DNA of 64,000 nt from VRUE01 sp963796705 (GTDB lineage: Bacteria > Actinomycetota > Thermoleophilia > Solirubrobacterales > 70-9): assembly GCA_963796705.1 (NCBI GenBank), contig CAWCMK010000002.1, positions 496,001 to 560,000 on the forward strand, in the 5' to 3' direction. The notes under the pieces were generated by a model. That model did no database searches and had not been told where the DNA came from. It was given only the letters and a program-made list of their open reading frames with translations. Position numbers and translations under genes: made by a program. Of this stretch, positions 52,937 to 60,502 are shown piece by piece (the first letter of the stretch is position 1; each line of letters begins with the position of its first letter).

Positions 52937-53794
52937 TTACTCGCGCGCCTCCTCGCGCAGCCTGGTGGCCACGGCGCCGGTGGCCCTGGAGACCGTATCG
53001 AGGTCGGCGCTGTCCTCCTCGCGGCCGTGGACATAGCAGCAGAGGCATCCGCTGACGAGCTCGAAGGCGAATTTCTTCGGTGCTTCATCGGTCAGCCAGA
53101 CGATGAAGGACGGTGAGAACAGCTGGCGCAGCCAGTTGGCGTCCTGGCCCTTGCCGGAGAAGATCTCGTAGCGCTCGTCCAGGGCCGCGCTCTCCAGCCT
53201 GACCCGTTCCCTGGAGGTGCGCAAGGCGTCCTCGAGTCCCTCCAGGGAGCGGAATCCAAACTTCTGTTGGCAGTAGAGCTCGGGGACCAACGCGGCGCAC
53301 TCGGGGACCTCCACGTAGCCGACCGTGAAGCGGTGGTGCTGGACCTGCCGGTTGCCCCTCGAATCGGTCGATTCGGTCTCATACGTATACAGGGCGAGGG
53401 TCCCCTCGACGCCCTCGGCGATCGGGCCCGCGAGGCTGCGCTCGACATAGCGATCGCTGCCCTTGCAAAGCAACGGCGTCGCTTCCGGGAGCATGCCGCG
53501 CCCACTCAGGGTGAGGCCGCGCTGAGCCGCGTAGAGCTCAAAGAAGGAGTCGGCCGCCCGTGCGTCGGCGATCGCGAAGACGACGAGCAGCGCCAAGATC
53601 AGGACCGCCAGCGCGGCTCCTGCGCCTACCACGGCGCCGAGCAGGATCGCCAGGGCGACCGCAGCCGCGACCATCGCGATCAGGGTCGGGATCCAGGCGG
53701 CAGGTCTGCGGGCGAGGCGCTTGAAGTGATAGCCGCGCAGGTCGTTGGCGTCATCGATCGGCCTGTCGAGGATCGGGCCAGCCGTCGTCGCCAT
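52937..53794 (-). CDS. Membrane protein, possibly DUF3137-like
   Basis: 285 residues. Two adjacent membrane helices (WIPTLIAMVAAAVALAILLG, AALAVLILALLVVFAIADA) are followed by a cytoplasmic domain of about 200 residues with ELYAAQRGLTLSGRGMLPEA, VEGTLALYTYETES and FAFELVSGCLCCYVHGREED. The arrangement recalls DUF3137 proteins but is not a firm match. The frame extends upstream to 53878, but TAGTTT with a 7-base spacer precedes the ATG at 53794. It is divergent from the division cluster. Confidence 0.65.
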   Translation of the reverse strand: MATTAGPILDRPIDDANDLRGYHFKRLARRPAAWIPTLIAMVAAAVALAILLGAVVGAGAALAVLILALLVVFAIADARAADSFFELYAAQRGLTLSGRGMLPEATPLLCKGSDRYVERSLAGPIAEGVEGTLALYTYETESTDSRGNRQVQHHRFTVGYVEVPECAALVPELYCQQKFGFRSLEGLEDALRTSRERVRLESAALDERYEIFSGKGQDANWLRQLFSPSFIVWLTDEAPKKFAFELVSGCLCCYVHGREEDSADLDTVSRATGAVATRLREEARE

Positions 53795-53872
53795 CGACCC
53801 GAAACTATCCGATGGGTTGGCGCGGCCTCGGTGCAAGTGATCTTGCGTTTGGGGCGTTCCGTCCGAGCTGTG

Positions 53873-53905
53873 TTGCAAAGTGGGGAAGAGTGGGTTAGTG
53901 TGGCG
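53873..53905 (+). promoter_or_regulatory. mraZ promoter with MraZ-type operator
   Basis: TTGCAA (53873-53878) and TAGTGT (53896-53901) are separated by exactly 17 bases, a good housekeeping promoter. TGGGG (53881), TGGGT (53891) and TGGCG (53901) form direct repeats with 5-base spacers across it. This matches the TGGGN-N5 repeats known to be bound by MraZ in other bacteria, so autorepression of the dcw cluster is likely. Confidence 0.75.
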
Positions 53906-53921
53906 CTCGAGTTGAAGCCCA

Positions 53922-53966
53922 GGGACCGGGGTGGTGAGGCTCCTCCCACCTCATCACTCCGGTCCT
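53922..53966 (+). other. Leader hairpin of the mraZ transcript
   Basis: Left arm 53922-53939 and right arm 53949-53966 can form 18 consecutive pairs (including three G-U) around a 9-base loop (CTCCTCCCA). It lies in the ~100-base leader, about 40 bases before the mraZ ATG. No T-tract follows, so it is not a typical intrinsic terminator. Confidence 0.55.
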
Positions 53967-54007
53967 AACTCCTGCCAAGGCCGCACCGCAGAAAGGAACC
54001 CACGGGG

Positions 54008-54451
54008 ATGGCTTTTCGGGGTCTCTATGAGCACAGCCTCGACTCCAAGGATCGACTCACGGTTCCGTCGCGCTTTCGCGCGGCCCTCGCTGACGGCGTG
54101 GTTCTCTCCAAGGGCTTTGACCCCTGCGTCTGGGTACACACGACCGCCGAGTTCGAGCAACTCTCCGATCGTTTCCTGGCCCCCCACAGTCCCTTCGGCA
54201 AGGACGCCCGCAGCCTGCGCCGCCGCTTTCACGGCGGCTCCTTCGACGACACCCTCGATTCCGCCGGGCGGATCCGCATACCGAAGCCGTTGGTCGAACA
54301 CGCCTCGCTCTCGGGACCATGCGTGGTGATCGGCGCCGGCGAGTACCTGGAGATCTGGAATGCCGAGGCATGGGCTAGGCAGGAGGCCGAGCTCGACGCG
54401 AGCGCTCCCGAGATCGCCGAGGGGCTGGCCTTGAGCGGCGGGACCGAGTGA
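54008..54451 (+). CDS. mraZ: Transcriptional regulator MraZ
   Basis: 147 residues with two AbrB-like SpoVT domains. Each shows the MraZ pattern: LDSKDRLTVPSRFR near the N-terminus and LDSAGRIRIPKPL in the second half. MraZ forms ring-shaped oligomers and represses its own operon, the division and wall cluster. Operator repeats are visible at 53881-53905. AAAGGAA lies before the ATG. It is the first gene of the dcw cluster and is followed at once by rsmH. Confidence 0.95.
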   Translation: MAFRGLYEHSLDSKDRLTVPSRFRAALADGVVLSKGFDPCVWVHTTAEFEQLSDRFLAPHSPFGKDARSLRRRFHGGSFDDTLDSAGRIRIPKPLVEHASLSGPCVVIGAGEYLEIWNAEAWARQEAELDASAPEIAEGLALSGGTE

Positions 54452-54452
54452 G

Positions 54453-55493
54453 ATGCGCACTTCCGGGGACATGCGAGCTGATCCGCAGCCAGCCTCGAGT
54501 TCCGGCCTGCTCGAGCGGAACGCCGGAGAAGGGGCAATTGATGGCAGCCTTTCTGTGATGCCCGTGGAGCACAAGCCGGTTCTTGCCGCCGAGCTGGTGG
54601 AGCTGCTCTGCCCCCAGCCCGGCCAGCTCGCGGTCGACTGCACATTTGGCGGCGGTGGCCACGCCCGCCGAATCGCCTCGATCATCGGTCTCGGAGGGGC
54701 GCTGATCGGAATCGACCGCGATCCCCTGGCCGGCGAGCGATTCGAGCGCTTCTCCGATGAGGTGACCTGTAAGACGCGCTTCATCGCTGCCGATTTCGCA
54801 GAAGGGCTTCGGGCCCTGCGCGGCGAAGGCGTCCGCCCAGACATGATCTACATGGATCTCGGAATGTCCTCGATGCAGGTCGATGCCTGGGAGCGGGGCT
54901 TCTCCTACTCCTACGATGCGCCGCTTGACATGCGCATGGATACGCGGGCGCAGTTCAGTGCCGCCGACCTCCTCAATGAGTGGCCCGAGTCGCGCATCGC
55001 CCAGGTGCTCAAACGCTTTGGAGAGGAGCGCTACGCGGGCGGCATTGCGCGCCAGATAGTCCGGCGCCGGCCGCTGCAAACCACCTCCGATCTGGTCGAG
55101 GCAGTCAAAGCGGGAATGCCGGCATCGGCGCGCTTCGGCAGTGGGCACCCCGCCAAGCGCACCTTCCAGGCGATCCGAATCGCCGTCAACGGCGAGCTCG
55201 ACTCGCTCGAGGACGCGCTGCCCACCGCCTGGGGGATGCTGCCGCTGGGCGGCCGCCTGGCGGTGATCACCTTCCACTCCCTCGAGGATCGGCCGGTAAA
55301 GCGGTTCTTCGCCGACCGAGCCCGCGGCTGCGTCTGTCCGCCCGAGCTTCCGGTCTGCGCCTGTGGGCGTGAGCCCGAAGCCGATCTCCTCACCCGACGA
55401 GCGGTCGTCCCCAGCCCCGAGGAGGCAGCGCGGAATCCACGCTCTCGCTCGGCGCATCTGCGGGCCGCGGTGAAGATTGCGGAGGTCGCCTGA
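54453..55493 (+). CDS. rsmH: 16S rRNA m4C1402 methyltransferase RsmH
   Basis: 346 residues. RsmH methylates N4 of C1402 in 16S rRNA using S-adenosylmethionine. Motifs: PVEHKPVLAAELVELL, the SAM-binding DCTFGGGGHARRI, DLGMSSMQVDAWERGFSY, and SLEDRPVKRFF near the end. The first 35 residues are not conserved; ATG 54558 (before PVEHKP) may be the true start. Its stop shares one base with the ftsL start. It is the usual second gene of the dcw cluster (formerly mraW). Confidence 0.94.
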   Translation: MRTSGDMRADPQPASSSGLLERNAGEGAIDGSLSVMPVEHKPVLAAELVELLCPQPGQLAVDCTFGGGGHARRIASIIGLGGALIGIDRDPLAGERFERFSDEVTCKTRFIAADFAEGLRALRGEGVRPDMIYMDLGMSSMQVDAWERGFSYSYDAPLDMRMDTRAQFSAADLLNEWPESRIAQVLKRFGEERYAGGIARQIVRRRPLQTTSDLVEAVKAGMPASARFGSGHPAKRTFQAIRIAVNGELDSLEDALPTAWGMLPLGGRLAVITFHSLEDRPVKRFFADRARGCVCPPELPVCACGREPEADLLTRRAVVPSPEEAARNPRSRSAHLRAAVKIAEVA

Positions 55494-56092
55494 TGGAGGC
55501 CGCGGCCGTGCCCCGTGCCTCCGCCGCGCCAGCACCGGCCCGCGTTCCACGCGATCGTCCGCGGCCCAAACGCGTTCCACGCGATCGTCCGCAGCCCAAG
55601 AGCGCCTCGCGCTCGCGCCCCAGGGCGGCCGCCGGCCAGGTTGCGCCACCCAGACCGAAACCGGCGCGGGCCCCCCGCCAGCGCCAGGCGCCCGCCAGGC
55701 GCCCCGGCGGTCACCTGATCCCGATCGCTCTCGGCACGGCGACCGCGGTCAGCCACCTGCCCGACTCCGGCCTCGTCGTGCGGATGACCCGGGGGCGGCT
55801 GTGGATCGGCGTCCTCGGAGTCCTGCTCGCTGGAATCGTCGCCCTCAATGTGTTCACGCTCAGCCTCGCGGCCTCCGCCAGCCACATCGATGAGAACGTT
55901 CAGGCGCTGGAAAAGGAGAACGGGATGCTGCGCAGCCGCGAGGCCCAGCGCTCGGGGGTCGCCAGGGTGCGCAACGAGGCCGCCGCGATCGGGCTGGCGG
56001 TGCCGCAGGTCGACAAGGTCGCCGCGATCCGAGCGATCCCCGGTGATGCCGCCGTGGCCGCCCAACGCCTGGCGGCGGCCGGGACCGGCTAG
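55493..56092 (+). CDS. ftsL: FtsL-like division protein
   Basis: 199 residues. A long basic Pro/Arg-rich cytoplasmic tail (1-95) precedes one membrane helix (WIGVLGVLLAGIVALNVFTL) and a short coiled coil (ASHIDENVQALEKENGMLRS) outside, the FtsL/DivIC layout. The position between rsmH and ftsI supports ftsL; sequence alone is weak because the family diverges fast. The tail contains a 30-bp tandem duplication (55541-55600). Its ATG overlaps the rsmH stop (TGATG). Confidence 0.8.
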   Translation: MEAAAVPRASAAPAPARVPRDRPRPKRVPRDRPQPKSASRSRPRAAAGQVAPPRPKPARAPRQRQAPARRPGGHLIPIALGTATAVSHLPDSGLVVRMTRGRLWIGVLGVLLAGIVALNVFTLSLAASASHIDENVQALEKENGMLRSREAQRSGVARVRNEAAAIGLAVPQVDKVAAIRAIPGDAAVAAQRLAAAGTG

Positions 56093-56101
56093 GGAGCCGA
56101 G

Positions 56102-57754
56102 ATGCGTGTCATCGAGCGCCGGATCGGGCTGCTCTTCGCCGGGTTCCTGCTCTGTTTTCTGGTGATCATCGGGCGCGCCTTCTGGTTGCAGGGGGTGCAG
56201 GGCGCGCAGCTCGCCTCCGAGGCGGCCTACCAGCAGACCGAAACCGTGATGGTGCCAGGTTTGAGAGGAACGATCCTCGACCGCCACGGGGACGCACTGG
56301 CCGCCTCCGAAGACGCGACGACAATCTACGCGACGCCCTACCAGGTCAAGGCGCCGCGCAGGACCGCCGCGGAGCTGGCGCGGATCCTCGGGGAAGGCAG
56401 CGGCAAGATCCTCAAGGCACTCACCCAGAAGTCCGGCTTCGCCTACGTCGCTCACCGGATCGCCCTGCCCGAGGCAACCCGCATCGAACGGCTGGAACTG
56501 CCGGGGATCGGCGAGCTGCCCGACAGTCGCCGTGTCTACCCGCAGGGTCAGATGGCGGGCCAGGTGATCGGTGCCGTCGGCTCCGAAAACCGTGGTCTGA
56601 CCGGCCTCGAGGAGGGCCAAAACGCAACCCTGCAGGGCGCCGACGGCGAACGCCGCGTGGTCAAAGACGCGCTGGGCGAACCGATCCGCTTGGAAACGGT
56701 CAGCGAAGCGAAGAACGGCAGCAATATCCAGCTGACCCTGGACCCGGCGATTCAGAGCAAAACCGAAGAAGTGCTGAACGAAGTCGGCGAAACCTACGCG
56801 CCAAAGGGAGCGACGGCGATCGCCGTCGACCCGCGCTCCTCGCAGATCCTGGCGATGGCCAACTGGCCGCCACTGGATCCCGCCCATCTCGAAGAAGCCA
56901 GCAACGAAGACCTGCTGAACCGCGCCACCGGCTTCAACTACGAGCCCGGCTCGACCTTCAAGGCGTTCACGGTGGCCGCGGCGCTGACCGAAAAGCTGGT
57001 CACCCCGGAGACCGAATTCACGCTGCCGCCCTCGATCATGGTTGCCGATCGCACGATCAAAGATGCCGAGGAACGGCCCACCGAAAACATGACCGTGGCT
57101 CAGATCCTGGCGCGCTCCTCGAACGTTGGCGCGGTGAAAATCGGGCTCGAGGTCGGCGCCAAGAGGTTCAGCCGCTGGATCACCCGTTTCGGCTTTGGCC
57201 GTCCCACCGGGGTCCAGTTTCCCGCTGAGGAACGCGGGATCGTCATCCCGCTGAGCGAATACTCCGGCTCGACGATGGGCAATCTGCCGATGGGGCAGGG
57301 GATCTCGGTGACGCCGATGCAGATGGTGCAGGGCTACAGCGCGATCGCCAACGGCGGCATTCTCAGACGGCCACAGCTGATTCTCAAAGTCAACGGCGAA
57401 AAGCTGAGTGAGCCACAGGGTCACCGTGTGATCAGGCCCGAAGTCGCAGAAGAGATTCGCACGATGCTGGAGGGAGTCCTGGCTCCGGGCGGTACGGCTT
57501 CCGAGGTCAGCGTCCCCGGGTACAAGCTGGCTGGCAAGACCGGTACCGCCCAGGTCGCAGAAAACGGCACTTACTCGGAAACCAAGTTCGTCGCCTCGTT
57601 CATCGGGTTTGCCCCGGCCCAGGACCCGAGGCTGCTGGTCGCGGTGATCGTTGACCAGCCACAGGGCGAAATCTACGGCGGCTCGGTGGCGGCGCCCGCC
57701 TTCGGGAAGATCGCCCAGTTCGCGCTGCCCTATCTCGGCGTCCCGCCCGAATAG
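56102..57754 (+). CDS. ftsI: Peptidoglycan transpeptidase FtsI (PBP)
   Basis: 550 residues, a class B penicillin-binding protein that cross-links septal peptidoglycan. One N-terminal membrane helix (GLLFAGFLLCFLVIIGRAFW), a dimerisation domain (from LRGTILDRHGDALA) and a transpeptidase domain with Ser in PGSTFKAF, SSN in ARSSNVGAV and KTGT in LAGKTGTAQV are all present. No PASTA domains follow. AGGGAG precedes the ATG. It is the last gene before the interruption of the dcw cluster. Confidence 0.93.
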   Translation: MRVIERRIGLLFAGFLLCFLVIIGRAFWLQGVQGAQLASEAAYQQTETVMVPGLRGTILDRHGDALAASEDATTIYATPYQVKAPRRTAAELARILGEGSGKILKALTQKSGFAYVAHRIALPEATRIERLELPGIGELPDSRRVYPQGQMAGQVIGAVGSENRGLTGLEEGQNATLQGADGERRVVKDALGEPIRLETVSEAKNGSNIQLTLDPAIQSKTEEVLNEVGETYAPKGATAIAVDPRSSQILAMANWPPLDPAHLEEASNEDLLNRATGFNYEPGSTFKAFTVAAALTEKLVTPETEFTLPPSIMVADRTIKDAEERPTENMTVAQILARSSNVGAVKIGLEVGAKRFSRWITRFGFGRPTGVQFPAEERGIVIPLSEYSGSTMGNLPMGQGISVTPMQMVQGYSAIANGGILRRPQLILKVNGEKLSEPQGHRVIRPEVAEEIRTMLEGVLAPGGTASEVSVPGYKLAGKTGTAQVAENGTYSETKFVASFIGFAPAQDPRLLVAVIVDQPQGEIYGGSVAAPAFGKIAQFALPYLGVPPE

Positions 57755-57821
57755 CTGAGGCGTAGGGAAAGGGTGCCGGAGGGTCTCTATTTGGCCTAAG
57801 GCACTCGGATTGGCTCGGGCG

Positions 57822-57867
57822 GGCGGATCCCCAATTGAAGAGAAATTGGGGTCGGAGTCCGCAATAG
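57822..57867 (+). other. Hairpin downstream of ftsI
   Basis: CCCCAATT and AATTGGGG pair around a GAAGAGA loop, with outer GCGGA/TCCGC arms. It could mark the 3' end of the mraZ-ftsI transcript, though no T-tract is present. Confidence 0.45.
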
Positions 57868-57915
57868 AGGAATAATTGGCCGGAGCAGCTGAGGTTGGCC
57901 GACGAGAGGAGCAGA

Positions 57916-58272
57916 ATGCCGACCATTGATTCAGGCGAGATTGACGAGGCGCTCGTTCCGAGCGGCGAGGGATGCGAGGAGTGCCTCGCCAGCGGTCAGT
58001 GGTGGTTGCACCTCCGCCGTTGCGCAGCGTGCGGGCACATCGGCTGCTGCGACAACTCGCCCAACCAGCACGCGACCCGACACCAGGACGCGACCGGCCA
58101 CTCGGTGATCCAGAGCTTTGAGCCGGGTGAGGATTGGTTCTACGACTACCGCTCGGGTGAGTTCTTCGAGGGCCCGACGCTGGCAGCACCCGACAGCCAC
58201 CCGCTCTCACAAGGAGTGCCGGGGCCGCGGGGCGCCGTCCCCCCGGACTGGCAAGAACAGCTCAACCCCTAG
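57916..58272 (+). CDS. UBP-type zinc finger protein
   Basis: 118 residues. The central part is a ZnF-UBP domain: CEECLASGQWWLHLRRCAAC, then CGHIGCCDNSPNQH, then HQDATGHSVIQSFEPGEDWF. The Cys and His ligands are all present. In eukaryotes this domain binds the ubiquitin C-terminus; in bacteria its role is unknown, perhaps binding a protein tail. GAGGAG precedes the ATG at 57916, so the in-frame start 21 bases upstream is less likely. It sits inside the dcw cluster. Confidence 0.83.
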   Translation: MPTIDSGEIDEALVPSGEGCEECLASGQWWLHLRRCAACGHIGCCDNSPNQHATRHQDATGHSVIQSFEPGEDWFYDYRSGEFFEGPTLAAPDSHPLSQGVPGPRGAVPPDWQEQLNP

Positions 58273-58547
58273 ACGCACCTCGGCTTGAACCGAGGGAACG
58301 ACGACCCGAGTGGCGCAATCGACAGCGGCCTTCGCCCTCCCAGGCCACGGGTGTGAGGTGGTCTCTGCCCGAGAGCGACAGCCCTCCTCCGCGCCACCCA
58401 TGCTTGGAACGACCGGTGAGATCGGGCGCTGTGGCTGTGGGTCGGACAGAGCGTGGCTCGACAACAGACACAACCCGCCGCTGAGATCATGGCTTAACTC
58501 GTAACGCGCATCTAGAGAGACATTCCAAGAACGGAGGTCAGGTCGGC

Positions 58548-58979
58548 ATGAGCAATATCAATGACGAGATGGTCTTGGCCCACTTCATCGTCTCAGACGA
58601 TGTCGAGCGCTCCCGTCGCTTCTACACCGAGGTCCTGGGCGGCAAGACGGTCATCTCCGGTGAGGCGGGTGACGAGGTGACGTACGTAGCACTTGCAAAC
58701 ACCTGGATCATCATGAACGTCGGAGGGGGGCCGACCGATGACAAGCCGACGGTTACGCTCCAGACGCCAAGGGATCCGGATCGCGTGAGCAGCTTCCTCA
58801 ATATCCGAGTGGCCGACATCCAAGCTGTCTATGACGAGTGGAGCGCGCGTGGGGCCGAGTTCCTGACGCCGCCGAAGCAGCACGAGACCGAGATCCGCTG
58901 CTATATCCGCGACCCCGACGGCTACATCATCGAGGTTGGTCAAACGACCCTGGACAGAGGCTGGCGTCCACCATCTTGA
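58548..58979 (+). CDS. Glyoxalase/VOC-family protein
   Basis: 143 residues with the paired beta-alpha-beta-beta-beta units of the vicinal-oxygen-chelate fold: LAHFIVSDDVERSRRFYTEV near the start, LNIRVADIQAVYDEWSARGA in the second half and IRDPDGYIIEVGQT at the end. The His and Glu of these motifs are likely metal ligands. The reaction (isomerase, dioxygenase or resistance protein) cannot be told. GGAGGTCAGG precedes the ATG. Confidence 0.82.
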   Translation: MSNINDEMVLAHFIVSDDVERSRRFYTEVLGGKTVISGEAGDEVTYVALANTWIIMNVGGGPTDDKPTVTLQTPRDPDRVSSFLNIRVADIQAVYDEWSARGAEFLTPPKQHETEIRCYIRDPDGYIIEVGQTTLDRGWRPPS

Positions 58980-59077
58980 GCACACTCCTACGCCTGAGGG
59001 GTCCGAATCGCAGGGAGTAACTGGTGGTCGCCGGGACCGGCTCAAACGTTCAGCGACGTCGTTCGCACGCGAAGCGG

Positions 59078-59430
59078 CTAGCGCCTGACACCGATGTCGT
59101 TACCCTCCGCGTGGCAGATCGCGGAGCCTTCGACGGGCTCAACAAGGTACCTCTCGGTGTCGCCTTCCTCCCAGGCCCCCCGGAGCCCAGGGGCGGCGAG
59201 GTCGAGGTCGGGTCGGCAGGCGCGCATCACCTCTCGCAGGTCCCGGTGCAGCTCGTCGATCGTCGGTCGCCGCCAGTACCAGTAGCTGTTGTAGATGTTG
59301 GCAATCGGTAGTTCCAGCGAGTACGAGGGTGCGGGGGAATCATCGGGTCGTGGGCCGGGTCGGTGTACTCATGGATGTCGACCCTGGCAAGGCCTGTCTG
59401 CAGCGGACCATTCCAGGGCCGCTAATGCTG
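59078..59430 (-). pseudogene. Decayed gene fragment of unknown family
   Basis: The minus strand from about 59330 to a TAG at 59078 encodes a protein-like C-terminus (PIANIYNSYWYWRRPTIDEL, then LHRDLREVMRACRPDLDL). Upstream, another frame reads GLARVDIHEYTDPAHDPMIP, so a frameshift near 59330-59345 has split the gene. No start was found and the family is not recognised. Confidence 0.35.
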
Positions 59431-59477
59431 ACTGTTGAAGGCCCTCGCGCCGACCGTCCAACGTTGCCTCGGGACGC

Positions 59478-60251
59478 TCAACGGTACTCCGGATTCGGGT
59501 GGTCGCTCCGCTCCAAGTTCCACTCGCGTGTGTCGTTGCCGTATGCTGGAATTCCGCCTGCGTCCTTGACCATGCGCGCCAGGTGCAGCATGTTCCACGT
59601 CATGAACACGGCTTCGCGCGTCGTCCAGGCGTTGTGCTCGCCGCCACCGGGGTGATCCAGATAGGAAGGTCCGGGGCCGGCCTCGCCCACCCAATAGCTA
59701 TCGGACTGCGGCGGTACCACCAAACCGATGTGTTGCAGTGAGTAGAGCACCTGTGCGCACACGTGCTTGGCGCCGTCCTCGTTGCCGGTGGTGAGCACGC
59801 CGCCGACCTTGCCGTAGTAGGCCCACTGGCCACGAGCGTTGATCTCACTTGAGTGCGCATACAGGCGCTCGATGATCACCCGAGTTTGGGAGCTCTGATC
59901 GCCGAGCCAGATCGGGCCGGTGAGCAACAGAATGTCGGCGGGCTCGACAAGCGATCGGTAGATCTCCGGGAAATCGTCGCGCTCGTAGCCGTGCTCGCGC
60001 ATATCCGGCCAAAGGCCCGGTGGAATCGTGTGATCGACGGTGCGCACCTCGTCGTATCGCACACCGAGGGCGGAAAATATCCGAAAGGGGATCGCCAGCA
60101 GCCCATCGGTGTGACTCGGCTCCGGCGAGCGCTTGGTTGTGCCGTTAAAGACGACCGCGCGCAAATCAGCGTATGAGACAGGCGCGCGTGCGGCTTGCGC
60201 ATCGATGAAGGCTGAGATTGGGTCGGGGATCGCCATAGGCGCGGAGTCCAT
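59478..60251 (-). CDS. Flavodoxin/NADPH-dependent FMN reductase-like protein
   Basis: 257 residues with the flavodoxin-like fold: VVFNGTTKRSPEPSHTDGLL in place of the phosphate-binding loop, ADILLLTGPIWLGDQSSQTR, and KVGGVLTTGNEDGAKH. It should use FMN in electron transfer or quinone/azo reduction. An ATG 15 bases downstream is a possible alternative start. It runs against the direction of the dcw cluster, so it is part of the inserted block, not of the division operon. Confidence 0.75.
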   Translation of the reverse strand: MDSAPMAIPDPISAFIDAQAARAPVSYADLRAVVFNGTTKRSPEPSHTDGLLAIPFRIFSALGVRYDEVRTVDHTIPPGLWPDMREHGYERDDFPEIYRSLVEPADILLLTGPIWLGDQSSQTRVIIERLYAHSSEINARGQWAYYGKVGGVLTTGNEDGAKHVCAQVLYSLQHIGLVVPPQSDSYWVGEAGPGPSYLDHPGGGEHNAWTTREAVFMTWNMLHLARMVKDAGGIPAYGNDTREWNLERSDHPNPEYR

Positions 60252-60502
60252 TGGGTCGCGTCAGACTAACTCAGCCTCCAGGCCTCGCGTGGAACGCCGG
60301 ATGGATTGTGCGGTTTGGGGGGGGTGATTTGATCCGCTTCCTGAGTCCATCTGGGGCGCGTGTCGTGGACTCTGACGGGCGTCACCACTCCATACGGAAG
60401 CCGCCAGGCATTGCGGAGCAATCTCTAGGCCGTGGTCCGCGCATCTGGCCCGGGGGTGGCTCCCGCTGGTGGGCGGCCTGCCGGCCCACCTAGAATCGGC
60501 GC

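Noticed and set aside
55031..58210. Very long open frame on the minus strand opposite rsmH-ftsI
   Set aside because: The plus-strand genes are unmistakable; in GC-rich DNA their antisense frames stay open by codon bias. The frame crosses several gene borders.
59024..59311. Plus-strand small protein between the VOC and flavodoxin genes
   Set aside because: The minus strand of the same interval has clearly more protein-like sequence; the plus frame is its shadow.
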